Shown one piece after another: positions 31,668 through 41,259 of a stretch of DNA of 64,000 bases. Every line of letters begins with the position of its first letter. Within the stretch, counting starts at the first letter, position 1. The position numbers and the translations under genes were made by a program. This DNA comes from a virus. The notes below the pieces were generated by a model. That model did no database searches, was not told where the DNA came from, and saw nothing but the letters and a program-made list of their open reading frames with translations. The stretch lies in IMG/VR virus record IMGVR_UViG_3300041405_000299, positions 64,001-128,000 of that record; one strand, written 5' to 3'.

Positions 31668-32426
31668 TTACTGACCAGCTACAACAGCTTCGATGGCTGA
31701 CAGGGCGTCAGCGAAGGAGAAACCTTCGTCCATCAGTTGTTCCAGAGCAGCTTTCTTTTCCAGATCGCTGTATTCGCCTTCAGCAGGCTGTTCACCAGCT
31801 TGCTTCACCAGCTCAACTGCGTCAGCGAAGTCGATACCGTTGTCCATCAGAGAAGAAACTGCAGCAGCCTTCTCCAGGTCAGCGTTCAGCTGAGCCTGAG
31901 CTTCTTTAACCAGCTCGGCAGCTTCTACGAAGTCAACGCCGTCAGCGATCAGAGCAGACAGAGCTTCGGCAGCTTGTTTGTCCAGTTGAGAATCGATAGG
32001 GGCACGGCCAGCGGTCTGAGCGCCACCTTCAGCTTTCACTTCGTTGTCAACGTGAGCAGGCTTCTCAGTTTTACCTTCTGAAGCGGCACGTGCCAACAGA
32101 GCTTGAGCAACTTCGCTAACGGTTTTGCCCGCTACCGGAGTTTCTTTAATTTTGGCATCGTCTTCTTTAACCATAGTGTTGGTTTCTGAAGCTACTGCGT
32201 TTTCAGAGGCTTGCTTCTGCAGGCCAGCCAGGATGGCGTCAGCGATAGACTGACCAGCCAGTTCGTGTGCACTCTTAGTCATGGTGTTGTTTTCTCCAAC
32301 GTTGTCATTTGAGAGAGCCAGTTCAAGCTCCGTTGCGGCATCAGATGCCTGTTTGGTCATGTCCTGATTTGCTTCGTCCTGTACGGAGATGCTATCGATC
32401 AGACTGTCCAGCGTAATATTACTCAT
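31668..32426 (-). CDS. Probable scaffold/core head protein with three helical repeats
   Basis: 252 aa from ATG 32426 (CAGGAG upstream). Acidic, without cysteine and mostly helical, as scaffolds are. Three repeats of about 35 residues fill the C-terminus: LDKQAAEALSALIADGVDF, LEKAAAVSSLMDNGIDFAD and LEKKAALEQLMDEGFSFAD. Eight h-x-K-x-A motifs occur along it, the densest set in the window. It is directly downstream of the protease gene, where phage scaffolds are often encoded. Confidence 0.6.
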   Translation of the reverse strand: MSNITLDSLIDSISVQDEANQDMTKQASDAATELELALSNDNVGENNTMTKSAHELAGQSIADAILAGLQKQASENAVASETNTMVKEDDAKIKETPVAGKTVSEVAQALLARAASEGKTEKPAHVDNEVKAEGGAQTAGRAPIDSQLDKQAAEALSALIADGVDFVEAAELVKEAQAQLNADLEKAAAVSSLMDNGIDFADAVELVKQAGEQPAEGEYSDLEKKAALEQLMDEGFSFADALSAIEAVVAGQ

Positions 32427-33901
32427 TTTACTCTCCTGCAATGGCGTTTAATGGAACCTTCCATTAGTTTAACAGTTACCTCTGCGGATTTCACGATTGT
32501 TTCAACACTTGGCATTTTAATCCAACTGTTAGACTTTTCCAACTTCCGTTTTACAAGGCCAGCAATCATGTACTTAGCCAGTAAAGCAGAGCCGGCAATC
32601 GTCAGCAGGGTATTCAGCAGGCTCGGATCCTGCTCCTCTACCGGGACGTCCATCTTAATGGTCGGAGGCGGTAACCGCCCGAGTTCCCAGTTGGTGTAAC
32701 CCGAAGGTACACCCGGTTTGCCCATGATGTAAGCTGCCGCACGCTTTTCAACCATGTCAGTTCGATAGGACGAGCCCTCGACATACTTGACTAATAGTTT
32801 AATCAGCATTGGGCTAGCTTCTTTCTCCTCGATCTCCGGAATATTCTGAGGATCGATCGGAAGGGCCGCCGGACCGACGTGGTCTGCTACGGCCATTGCG
32901 AGAGCTCCCATGTGCTCTTTCCCCAAGTACATACGAGCAAAGTACTTGGACCAAAAGCCCATAGATGGGTTCATGCCGAGCTCGGCAAAGGCATTTAGGA
33001 CTTCCGCGAACGGATAGGCCTGGAGTACCGAAATCAAGCTGTCTTCCGGATCCAGGATACGATCGAGGATACGGTCAAGTTGAGTATCAACGTTTGCAAC
33101 GTCGCCGTCAACCTGCTTGATCAAATCCGCTAATTTCTCAACGGCTTCCTTTTTGATACCCACCGGGGTTACAACCTTCTCTTCGAACATTAAACCTTCC
33201 GCTTCAGCGGCTTCGACAGAGGAGATAACACCTTGATGGTTCGCTACTTTTTCCAGCACGGATGACGTAACGTCGGCTGGACGGATGACGATCGAGATGT
33301 CAAAGAACTTCAGCGGACCGAGGTTCAGGGCCATGACCTTACGGCCGTCCGGGTAGAGCGTGTTCAATTGGGTAGTCAGGTGAGTACAGTACTGCAAGCG
33401 GGAATGGGCTTTGTTGCCACAGATGGAGCACACGTCAAACGGCGTATTACATGCCATAGAGGTCGCCGGGTATTGACCCAGTTGTGTGATCTTCATGTAC
33501 TCATCCGCACCAAGAACCTTGCTGACCTCAACGATAAGTTCAACACGGTGCATACGTGGGTTATAGTACGAGAAGATGACCTTACCAATAGATTTGGCCG
33601 GGTCTTTGTTGACGTGGTGGCGGAATACGTGGGCAGGTGACGTTTCAAACGTCTTGTGCCATCGGATCAGTTGAGCCTCTGGGAAATAGTCACCATTTCT
33701 GTTCGAGCCGTAGTACTCGCCGGCACCCATGGCATTGATGTGCAGGTAAAAGAAGCCGTCGCGAACAGGAATATCCTTCACGAAGCTATCGATTTCTGCA
33801 GCCGCTGCAGTCTTTGTCAGACCACCAGCGTCATCAAACAGTAACGTCGCCTGACCAAGCTCAACATGGCCTTCATGGCGACTGTCTAAAAGTTTATCCA
33901 T
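32423..33901 (-). CDS. Probable prohead maturation protease
   Basis: 492 aa. Residues 90-175 fit the phage prohead protease family: HVFRHHVNKD with His95/96, a glycine-valine strand (SIGKVIFSYYN), then VELIVEVSK and PATSMAC with Ser148 as the likely nucleophile. A metal-binding-like cluster follows (C151, C158, C161, C172 and H174; DVCSICGNKA, YCTH). The long C-terminal region is helical with a possible membrane segment near 430-450 (TIAGSALLAKYMIAGLV). Location before the scaffold and capsid genes supports it. ATG 33901 with GAGGAA. Confidence 0.65.
   Translation of the reverse strand: MDKLLDSRHEGHVELGQATLLFDDAGGLTKTAAAAEIDSFVKDIPVRDGFFYLHINAMGAGEYYGSNRNGDYFPEAQLIRWHKTFETSPAHVFRHHVNKDPAKSIGKVIFSYYNPRMHRVELIVEVSKVLGADEYMKITQLGQYPATSMACNTPFDVCSICGNKAHSRLQYCTHLTTQLNTLYPDGRKVMALNLGPLKFFDISIVIRPADVTSSVLEKVANHQGVISSVEAAEAEGLMFEEKVVTPVGIKKEAVEKLADLIKQVDGDVANVDTQLDRILDRILDPEDSLISVLQAYPFAEVLNAFAELGMNPSMGFWSKYFARMYLGKEHMGALAMAVADHVGPAALPIDPQNIPEIEEKEASPMLIKLLVKYVEGSSYRTDMVEKRAAAYIMGKPGVPSGYTNWELGRLPPPTIKMDVPVEEQDPSLLNTLLTIAGSALLAKYMIAGLVKRKLEKSNSWIKMPSVETIVKSAEVTVKLMEGSIKRHCRRVK
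32465..32472 (-). promoter_or_regulatory. Possible late promoter box TTAAACTA within the protease gene
   Basis: Minus-strand TTAAACTA 39 nt before the 252-residue gene, inside the end of the protease gene. Same octamer as at 26847, 28090 and 54501. Confidence 0.3.
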
Positions 33902-33939
33902 GTGGGTTCCTCTAGGGTGCCTTTCGGCACCCAGTTATA

Positions 33940-34500
33940 TTACAGCGAGAAGTTGCGAGCGGTCAAGGGTGAACCTTGAGTACGACGAGATTCCAGCTCA
34001 GCGAGCATCTTAACAGTCTGGATGTCCAGGTTTTCACCACGGATGGCGTTAACCAGAACCTGACCGAGGATGTTCGGGTCGGTAGAAACATTCGGGGCAG
34101 TGGCGTAAATGCTGTCGGCCAGAGACTTAACGCGTTCCTGATCGGCGTGCTGCAGAACGGCATTACGGGAAATAGCCATACGCAGAGAATTTTCGAACTT
34201 GTTACGGTTCATACCGTTGGAGATTGAGCTCACTGCTTTCGCAGCAGCCGCAACACCCAGGCCACCCAGAAGAGGAACGCCGGCTTTCAGCACAGCTTGA
34301 CCCACTTCTTTACCACCGAAAGCTTCACGCATGCCAGAGAAGAAACCCGGGGTTTCGCTAGCCAGCTTCTCGAAGTTTTCCATCGTCATGTCAACGAATT
34401 GGCGCTGCTCTTCGCTCAGTTCGGAAACACCGGCTTCTTTAGTCAAACCGGCTTCCAGGCCCTCGCGGAGCCCTTTCAGTAATTCTTGATTGTCGTTCAT
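33940..34500 (-). CDS. Head-block protein, unknown
   Basis: 186 aa with AGAGGTCACC upstream. A helical N-terminus with LTKEAG and FEKLAS motifs, a Gly/Ala hydrophobic stretch (AGVPLLGGLGVAAAAKAV), then a helical end. A hairpin GGGTGC-CTTTCG-GCACCC at 33915-33932, between the protease gene and this one, has no U-tract. No family recognised. Confidence 0.6.
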   Translation of the reverse strand: MNDNQELLKGLREGLEAGLTKEAGVSELSEEQRQFVDMTMENFEKLASETPGFFSGMREAFGGKEVGQAVLKAGVPLLGGLGVAAAAKAVSSISNGMNRNKFENSLRMAISRNAVLQHADQERVKSLADSIYATAPNVSTDPNILGQVLVNAIRGENLDIQTVKMLAELESRRTQGSPLTARNFSL

Positions 34501-34509
34501 GGTGACCTC

Positions 34510-35448
34510 TTAGCTATGGAGACTGCTCCAGATATCGTTCTTGGGTGCCGACGTACGAGAAATCTGTGAGACTTCTGGTGCGGCTACTGCGATTGTACCA
34601 CCTAGTTTAACGCTCTTACCAGCGTTAGCCAGGCCAGGCTTGGCACCACGGAGGACCGTTCCTGCTGCACGAACCAGAGAACCGATGAAGGCTTCCTTGT
34701 CCATGCCCGCCGGGCAGATCTCGCCGGCCAGCTTCGTCAGGCGTTCTTCTAAGTTTTTACGCTCAGTTGATGCCTGCTTAGCCAGACCCAGTTGGTTTGC
34801 CAACTCTTGTACATTCAGCAGGTCTGCTTGATTGCGAACCGGAGAGCGTGATGCTTCCTTCACGTGACCGAAGACCAGGTTGCAGAGCTCACCGTATTTA
34901 CGGTTGTCTCCACCCGCCAGGGCAGCAATCTTGTTCAGGGCATCGGGATCACTCTTCACGGCTGCCGCGGCTTTCTGCAGGCCTTCCACGATGTTGACTT
35001 CTTCTACGTCCATGCGCTTCAGCTGGTCGCGACCGGCGTAAAACGCACGTTCTGCCTGCTTGTGGGCTTCGGCCGGGTCCAGTTGGAACTGATGATCGGC
35101 TTCACTTGCCACTTTCTCCATTGGCTCAGCTAAAAGAGAGAGTGGAGACGGGCGGCGAGCGGACGCAGCCTTCTCGATTGACGGTGGAGCGATGATCGCG
35201 GAGATCACCTGCTCGTAATCCGCCAGCGGGAATTCTGCCGTCTTGTTCATCGAAGAATGTGGGCCGGACAGGTATGCCAGTTGGTTCACAGTCTCAACGA
35301 GACGGGCCACTTGGTCGGCGTTGAGTTGGTTAGCACTCGCCGCCTTAATGATCCCTTCATTCAGGGTGACACCTTCCGGTCCACCCGTACGGAACGCTGC
35401 AACGATCCCTGCACCAACGTTCTTTAAAAAATCTACGGACATATCCAT
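34510..35448 (-). CDS. Head-block protein rich in K-x-A motifs
   Basis: 312 aa from ATG 35448 (TGATG overlap with the upstream stop; GGAGAA upstream); the longer frame is out-of-frame shadow of that gene. Helical, with about nine h-x-K-x-A sites (IIKAAS, IEKAAS, MEKVAS, LQKAAA, LNKIAA, LAKQAS, LTKLAG, MDKEAF and others). Possibly a core protein cleaved during maturation. No known family. Confidence 0.65.
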   Translation of the reverse strand: MDMSVDFLKNVGAGIVAAFRTGGPEGVTLNEGIIKAASANQLNADQVARLVETVNQLAYLSGPHSSMNKTAEFPLADYEQVISAIIAPPSIEKAASARRPSPLSLLAEPMEKVASEADHQFQLDPAEAHKQAERAFYAGRDQLKRMDVEEVNIVEGLQKAAAAVKSDPDALNKIAALAGGDNRKYGELCNLVFGHVKEASRSPVRNQADLLNVQELANQLGLAKQASTERKNLEERLTKLAGEICPAGMDKEAFIGSLVRAAGTVLRGAKPGLANAGKSVKLGGTIAVAAPEVSQISRTSAPKNDIWSSLHS

Positions 35449-36092
35449 CAAGTATTCTCCAGGTCTTCTTCGGTTGGGAAGGTGATATCGTCGCCCATGT
35501 ACTGCTCGAGTGCGATGTTGATATCCTTCATGGCTTCGTTCGCGTCGGTTACCCACGACTTCAACAGGCGGGCAACTTCCACCGCTTGTTTGGTCCATTT
35601 GGCTGCTTCCTTCGAAGCTTCCGACGAGTTGCCATTGAAGAACGCTTCCTTACTCTTGTAGTAGCAATCCGAGAAGATTGACGTCAGTCCTTCCACTGGG
35701 GAGATTCTCACGTCGTTCCCGAAACGCCACTCCAAGAAGCGAACGCCCTGGGTCAAAGCCCAGGACTTCATGTTCCGCTCTGGACCGTCTTTGATACCGT
35801 CCAGATAGGCCATTCTTTGTAACTTGGTCAGTCTTGCCACATCGAAGTACAACGACCGGTACATGTCCAGGACGGCGACCTCAACTTCTAAGAAGCGGGA
35901 TACCACCTCGAGATCGTTCGTGGCCAGTAGGCTAGACTCCACGTACATTCTCTGTGTACGGTCTTTGTAAAGCACCGTGGCGGCAGCAACAATCTCGGGA
36001 AACACACCGTCGAGGAGCTGATCCACGATCGGATCAACTCCCTTAGTGCCCTTTGCCAAGAGCTTGCCACGGTAGTCTACAGAATTAGACAT
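35448..36092 (-). CDS. Helical head-block protein, unknown
   Basis: 214 aa. ATG 36092 lies within the last codons of the upstream gene, so it is translationally coupled. All-helical, with aromatic-rich middle helices (SLYFDVARLTKLQRMAYLDG) and an acidic C-terminus. No recognised domain. Confidence 0.65.
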   Translation of the reverse strand: MSNSVDYRGKLLAKGTKGVDPIVDQLLDGVFPEIVAAATVLYKDRTQRMYVESSLLATNDLEVVSRFLEVEVAVLDMYRSLYFDVARLTKLQRMAYLDGIKDGPERNMKSWALTQGVRFLEWRFGNDVRISPVEGLTSIFSDCYYKSKEAFFNGNSSEASKEAAKWTKQAVEVARLLKSWVTDANEAMKDINIALEQYMGDDITFPTEEDLENT

Positions 36093-37944
36093 TCGATGCA
36101 ATCTGCTCAAGTTTGATGTAGCTCTCACCCAAGTTGGTGTAAGAACTACGCAGGTTCGTGACCATGTTACTCAGTGCCTCTGGGTCCATTGTACCGGACA
36201 GTTTGTTTGAGTTAACACGGGCCAGGAACAGCACGCGACCAATGCGATCCACTGCTTGGCCGATATCCGGCAGATATTCGTTAATGGTACCGAACATATC
36301 CGGATCGTTAAGAAGCTCGGAGATGATCGTCGCTTCGATAACAGACTTATCCTTGGTCTTCGCAGCCGCTGACATACGGTCGTTCATCCCCATGGCACGC
36401 TGACGGGCGTCACCCGAGATCTGTGTCTGAGGAGGCAGTTTCGCACCGTATTCAGGCATCGGGGTAGGACGTGAACTATCCGCCGCTTCCTTCGACATGT
36501 GCATTTCAACCTTACGCTTCTCTTCTGCCGACTTCAGCATCGCTTCAGTATCGGTAGGCTGCAGTTTCAGATCTTCAACCAGGATACGAGCCGCTTCACC
36601 ACGTCCGCCCACCATACGACCATCAATAGCGAACTGGCCATTGTGATAGGTCATGGTGTGGAACTCTGGCAGCACGCTCATCGTACGGTGTTCATGACGA
36701 ACCATCGCTGAGGACAGAGACGTCTCGAAACGATCACGCATGGATGGCTTGTAGCCGATGAACGCTTTGCAGGATGCATTCAGGTAAATGTTCAGGCCTT
36801 TGTCTTCACGGGTTTGAACGTGAATCAGACCGTGCATCCCTTCTGAAATAATCAGGCGAGCGGAAATCATCTGGCCTGGGCCTTTCAGAATGTTACCGTT
36901 CATGACCGTTACACCATCGTCCAGCATAGCCGGGCCGCCTGCACGGAACACGAAGTAGGCGCTGCCGTCAAAGAACATCACTTGGCTGTTATCACCTTGC
37001 TCAACCAGCACAAAGGCTTCGCTCGCTTTGGTCTCGACCAAATGCTTCACGATGTTTTCGTACGGTTGTTCCTGCTGGTGGATAACCACGCCAGGAGCAA
37101 TAAAGCCAAAGGTGCCATCGGGTTGAGCTACCAGAATGTGGTCAGACGTCAGGCTCATGCTGCTCTGAGGCAGCACAGCGATTGGCATTTCGTGACCACC
37201 AATGCCTTCCGCGGTGTATGCGTGGCCAGGTTCACCGGCTTTCAGCGTAGTAAAGTGGCTGGCACCGGCAGATTCAACAACCACACGGGTCACGTTGTGT
37301 TCACCGTCGATGTGATAACCCTTGTTCAGGATGTTCTGAATCGCTTCGTTTGGCAGGCCATCTCCATCAAACAGCACACGGGCTTGCTTCTGCATCTCAA
37401 AGGTCAGCTGCTCGTTCTCACGCAGAGACTGGGTCAGTGCAGGAACATCCAGCATTGAGCTCAGTGCGTCATTGATTTCAGCAGACTTCTCGATGACATC
37501 AGCTAGATCCTTACGGATTTCCTGGCTGGACAGAGCGATAATACCACCCAGGCGGCCGTCGCTTGCGTACATAAACTTACCGGTACGCGGCGGAACGACC
37601 AGATCTTTCAGATCCGGGTTGGTGATCGCACCCTGAGGGATACGAGCGGTGCTGCCCACATTCGAGTTCTGTGAGGTCTTGATCTGCTCGATCGTCTTCT
37701 TGGTTAACGGGAAGAACGCCTTACGATCAGCCAAATAGATGGAATCGATTGGGAACGTCACGCCGCCGCGACAGATCACTGGGACGTAGAACAGGCTTCC
37801 ACCGTTACGCATGATGAAGACGCCGACCTCTACCCCGTCTGAATCTTGCAGTTCAGAGGACATGTCCTTGAACGCAATCACGTACTTGCTCAGGCCGGGA
37901 GAAGCAGCATTCAGCTTTTCCAGAGCCATCTGACTAAAATTCAT
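36085..37944 (-). CDS. Large virion protein, unknown
   Basis: 619 aa with CGGAGAA upstream of the ATG. The central 400 residues are beta-rich without clear repeats; the last 170 are helical (AIISELLNDPDMF, DIGQAVDRIGRVLFLARVN). Contains MQKQAR and MSKEAA motifs. Preceded by a late promoter box. It stands at the head of the capsid block after the polymerase genes. No family recognised. Confidence 0.65.
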   Translation of the reverse strand: MNFSQMALEKLNAASPGLSKYVIAFKDMSSELQDSDGVEVGVFIMRNGGSLFYVPVICRGGVTFPIDSIYLADRKAFFPLTKKTIEQIKTSQNSNVGSTARIPQGAITNPDLKDLVVPPRTGKFMYASDGRLGGIIALSSQEIRKDLADVIEKSAEINDALSSMLDVPALTQSLRENEQLTFEMQKQARVLFDGDGLPNEAIQNILNKGYHIDGEHNVTRVVVESAGASHFTTLKAGEPGHAYTAEGIGGHEMPIAVLPQSSMSLTSDHILVAQPDGTFGFIAPGVVIHQQEQPYENIVKHLVETKASEAFVLVEQGDNSQVMFFDGSAYFVFRAGGPAMLDDGVTVMNGNILKGPGQMISARLIISEGMHGLIHVQTREDKGLNIYLNASCKAFIGYKPSMRDRFETSLSSAMVRHEHRTMSVLPEFHTMTYHNGQFAIDGRMVGGRGEAARILVEDLKLQPTDTEAMLKSAEEKRKVEMHMSKEAADSSRPTPMPEYGAKLPPQTQISGDARQRAMGMNDRMSAAAKTKDKSVIEATIISELLNDPDMFGTINEYLPDIGQAVDRIGRVLFLARVNSNKLSGTMDPEALSNMVTNLRSSYTNLGESYIKLEQIASNV

Positions 37945-37970
37945 AGTTCGGTTCTCCGTTAAATAAACAG

Positions 37971-37978
37971 TATTTTAG
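37971..37978 (-). promoter_or_regulatory. Putative late promoter box CTAAAATA
   Basis: Minus-strand CTAAAATA 27 nt before the start at 37944. A second copy at 37990-37997 overlaps the stop codon of the upstream ATPase gene. Confidence 0.45.
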
Positions 37979-37993
37979 CTAATCACTCGTATT

Positions 37994-39412
37994 TTAGCCA
38001 TTGCTATCGGTCATGGCCTTGAGGATCTCTTTAGTCAAAGCGTCTTTTGTATCCGAAGAGTTTTTCAGATAGTCATCGATGCCTTGTCCACGTGAAAAAT
38101 GTCCGAAGAGTTTTGGCTTCGAGGCAGCGTACCGCATGACCCGGACCTTACGTTCTTCTTCCGGTAAATCCGCATGCGACTTATAGCGAATGCCGCGGCC
38201 AATTACCTGGTCAATTTTCTTGTTGTTGAAGTGTGGCTCCATACCTTGGAAGGAACGCGTTCCTTTGAGGTCAAGGCCTTCCGAACCTGCTGATGATAAC
38301 AGAATTGCCTTCACTCGTCCTTCGTTATAATCCTTCACCGCTTGCTTGCGCTCGGCTGCCGTAGTCTTGCCGGTGAACATCACTGTCGGGATTCCCTTTT
38401 CGGTCATCTGACGGTGTGCTTCTTCCAGGCCTGACCCTAAGTAGTTCGAGTAGATAATACCTTTGTGATTAGGATTGTCCTTCATCATACCTTGGAAATC
38501 GCTGACAATGCGATCAATCTTTGGTGCCGATGGGTGACGCGTGGTAAAACCGGCATCGGTGTTACTGATTTGGCGGATCGCAGCGGAGAAGGCGTTCAGG
38601 TTCTGGGCCTCTTTCTTATCCAGCGGCAGGTTCATACGGATCTTAAGCCGAAGTGGCAGAGGGATAGTCCCTTCCGCATACTGATAAGCCCGAAGTTGCT
38701 GTGGGCTCATGTCGACATGAACCATCTCATCGGTACGATCAGGGAATTCATTCTTCAGGGATTCCATGGCGTTAAAGCGGTCCATGTAGTCCTTCCCGAT
38801 GCGACGCAGTATCGCCTGGTTCTTCACGGTCATCTTCTCGCCCGGTGTGACACCCAGGATACGCATCAAGAGACCCGGTTTTACCTGTGTCTTTGAGATG
38901 AACGCGTCATCAAACTTCGCTGCGTCTTCTGGCATAACCTCAGAGCCGGCCGTGGTGTTAATCACCTTAGCGATGTCTGATCGTTGGTTGTAAATCGGGG
39001 TTGCCGTCAGGAGCAATCGCTGCTTGGCAGACCGGGAGATTTCACGAACGGCGTCAGAGCGAAGACCGGAGTTACGCACGCGGTGGGCTTCATCCATCAC
39101 CACCAAGTGATACTTCTTGTTCTTGTACGCTTCAGACTTATTGGTCGCACCCTCATAGGAATCCACATCGATGCGACTACGGATTTCCGGGTCAATACCG
39201 TGCTTGTCCATCTCCTTGTGGAGGTTGTCTCGCAGCGGCGCCGGCACGACAAACAACGAGCGTGCCCCGGGGTTCGCTTTCAGTACTTTGCTGGCGGAAT
39301 CCAGAGCCGAAAGGGTCTTCCCTGACCCTAACGAGTGATAAGCGAGGACAGACTTGCCCTCACCGATCTTATTGGAAATCCGCTCCTGATGTTCCTGGAG
39401 GTGATATGCCAT
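37994..39412 (-). CDS. SNF2-type superfamily 2 ATPase/helicase next to RNA polymerase
   Basis: 472 aa with a full motif set: Walker A SLGSGKT at 27-33, DEAH at 106-109 (VVMDEAHRVRN), LLLTATPIYN at 132-141, a GSEGLDLKG motif and QVIGRGIRY near the end. The order and style are like compact SNF2/poxvirus NTPase-type enzymes that act with RNA polymerase. The start overlaps the beta-prime C-terminal gene stop (TAATG), so the two proteins are probably made together and may work together in transcription elongation, termination or DNA remodelling. This functional link is inferred. Confidence 0.85.
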   Translation of the reverse strand: MAYHLQEHQERISNKIGEGKSVLAYHSLGSGKTLSALDSASKVLKANPGARSLFVVPAPLRDNLHKEMDKHGIDPEIRSRIDVDSYEGATNKSEAYKNKKYHLVVMDEAHRVRNSGLRSDAVREISRSAKQRLLLTATPIYNQRSDIAKVINTTAGSEVMPEDAAKFDDAFISKTQVKPGLLMRILGVTPGEKMTVKNQAILRRIGKDYMDRFNAMESLKNEFPDRTDEMVHVDMSPQQLRAYQYAEGTIPLPLRLKIRMNLPLDKKEAQNLNAFSAAIRQISNTDAGFTTRHPSAPKIDRIVSDFQGMMKDNPNHKGIIYSNYLGSGLEEAHRQMTEKGIPTVMFTGKTTAAERKQAVKDYNEGRVKAILLSSAGSEGLDLKGTRSFQGMEPHFNNKKIDQVIGRGIRYKSHADLPEEERKVRVMRYAASKPKLFGHFSRGQGIDDYLKNSSDTKDALTKEILKAMTDSNG

Positions 39413-41229
39413 TAGTATTTACCGTTTGCCCCTTCCCCGAACGCACCGCCGAGAATGTACGGAGCAATTGGGTCTGTACTGGTTGCCGGTGATTCCATAC
39501 CGGTTGACGCGGCTTCACGTAAAGTTTTACCGATCTGCTTAAACGCCAAACGAGAAAGCCAGTTGGTGTCATGCAGCTTGGCCGTCTTGATACCTGGGAC
39601 GATCGGGTCTACGATCAGACCAGACTTCGTCGTGTGCACTTCACTGATGCCGTGCTTGTTCAGGTACTGCAGGTGGTTTGCATCCAGCAGCGTACCCGGA
39701 GTCAGTTCCAGAACCGGACGGGCCAGACGTTTACCGGCAGCACGCTCAAGTGGCAGCGTTTCGGTATCTTTCTGCAGTTCATCCTGGATGTGGTTTACCG
39801 ACACCGTTTGTCCCGGGAGGTAACCGGTCTCACCGGCATCTCGCACTTTCACGTACTTGATCAGGTTCTTCGCGATCAGGTCAAAGTGACGTGGGTCCAT
39901 GCCGCCGCCATAAATTTCGGACAGCTGGTTAGACATGTATCGACGACCTTCACCAAGGCCACGCAGGGCCACCAGCTCACGCGGGTTGATCGTACCGGTA
40001 GACAGCGCCTGACCGATTTTGATCTTGTGACCCTCACCGACAATGACGTCCTGTGAGTTAGGAATGAAGTATTCCTTGCCGCTAACGTGCACTTTTGCGT
40101 CACCCAAGCTGGTGGTTTCCACGTGAGTCACTTCCCCGTTGTGTTCCGCAATGATCGCTTTGTCCGGGAACTTCTCCTGGTTAACCAAGAGGTTGGAGGT
40201 CTGGTCAAACGGGTTAGCGGACTTACCGGACTTGGCGTCGTGCTTGGTACCGAGGATCATCTGGGTCAGAACTTCCGATGCCGATTGAGCCGCGACCACG
40301 CCGACGTTCTCACCGATTTCCGGCAGGTGACCACGAGAGTCCAGGCCGTAGCACTTCTGGCACACACCTTCTTTAGCTTGGCACGTCATAGTGTTACGCA
40401 CTTTTACGCTCTTGGTTCCGTCCTGCTTGAGATCGTTGAAGTAACGCTCGTCGATCAGGCGGTTCGTTGAAGCTTCAAAATGGTACAGCACGCGTTTCTT
40501 ATCGGACATAGGCTCTACGATACCGTTATGGGTACCGCAATCGACTTCCGTTACAACCTCATGATAAAGGTTAGGCGTGATCGATTTGAACATGTCACCG
40601 GGCTTTGACGTCGAAAGCTGTGCCTGTACGGTGTTACCGCGGCCCCAATAAGACATCGCCAAGTGTTCCGCCGGCGTCAGACCTTCAGCGAATGAGTGAG
40701 TAATCGCCAGAGGAATTGGCGTACCGTCAATTCGCTTAGACTGGATCGGTGAAGACGTACCCTGTTGAAGCTGGTTAGGGTTACCACGGGCACCGGTCTG
40801 AGCCATCAGGGCTGCCGTCGACTTACGTGACATCATATACTTCAGGTTTTGATCGGTCAGGATCTTCTGGTACTTCGTGGAGATCTCTAGGAGTTCTTCA
40901 CGCTTTTCACGTTCAGACAGGCCTTGCTTGTCGTTCACGTGGTTTACCGCGGTTTCGTACTCTTTCAGCAGAGCTGAGCGTTCGTCCGAATCGTTGTAGT
41001 AATCCGACAGTGGCGTCGAATACCCGTGGTCCGTTGCCGTGTGGAAGAAAAGGTGAGACAGATCGGAAATCGTATCTGCTGCCTTGTCACCGCCGTGCGT
41101 GATCACGTTTGAGATCAAGTCTTTTACGCCATTCTTGTTCAACACTTGCGTGGGATCGAAGTGCTGTTTTGAGTTTTCAGGAAGCATGCTGCGAATGAGT
41201 AGCGCCCCGGGAGTGATAATTTGAGTCAT
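39412..41229 (-). CDS. rpoC: RNA polymerase beta-prime subunit, C-terminal part
   Basis: 605 aa. ATG 41229 has AAAGGTG at better spacing than the ATG three bases before it. Conserved beta-prime landmarks: GARGNPNQLQQ; SFAEGLTPAEHLAMSYWGRG; four zinc cysteines in DCGTHNGI and TCQAKEGVCQKCYG (equivalent to E. coli C814, C888, C895, C898); bridge-helix region GENVGVVAAQSASE; and a trigger-loop-like LTQMILGTKHD with its histidine. It complements the beta/beta-prime-N fusion at 45237-49820. The split falls after the catalytic DxDGD site, comparable with, though not the same as, the split subunits of cyanobacteria and phiKZ-type phages. Confidence 0.92.
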   Translation of the reverse strand: MTQIITPGALLIRSMLPENSKQHFDPTQVLNKNGVKDLISNVITHGGDKAADTISDLSHLFFHTATDHGYSTPLSDYYNDSDERSALLKEYETAVNHVNDKQGLSEREKREELLEISTKYQKILTDQNLKYMMSRKSTAALMAQTGARGNPNQLQQGTSSPIQSKRIDGTPIPLAITHSFAEGLTPAEHLAMSYWGRGNTVQAQLSTSKPGDMFKSITPNLYHEVVTEVDCGTHNGIVEPMSDKKRVLYHFEASTNRLIDERYFNDLKQDGTKSVKVRNTMTCQAKEGVCQKCYGLDSRGHLPEIGENVGVVAAQSASEVLTQMILGTKHDAKSGKSANPFDQTSNLLVNQEKFPDKAIIAEHNGEVTHVETTSLGDAKVHVSGKEYFIPNSQDVIVGEGHKIKIGQALSTGTINPRELVALRGLGEGRRYMSNQLSEIYGGGMDPRHFDLIAKNLIKYVKVRDAGETGYLPGQTVSVNHIQDELQKDTETLPLERAAGKRLARPVLELTPGTLLDANHLQYLNKHGISEVHTTKSGLIVDPIVPGIKTAKLHDTNWLSRLAFKQIGKTLREAASTGMESPATSTDPIAPYILGGAFGEGANGKY

Positions 41230-41259
41230 CATGTCACCTTTTCGTTGATCAACTGAACC

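Noticed and set aside
31668-32426. UBA-like (ubiquitin-binding) reading of the three helical repeats
   Set aside because: There is a passing likeness (LMDEGFSFADAL), but repeats are only two-helix in pattern and fit a scaffold; no link to the ubiquitin-like cassette can be shown.
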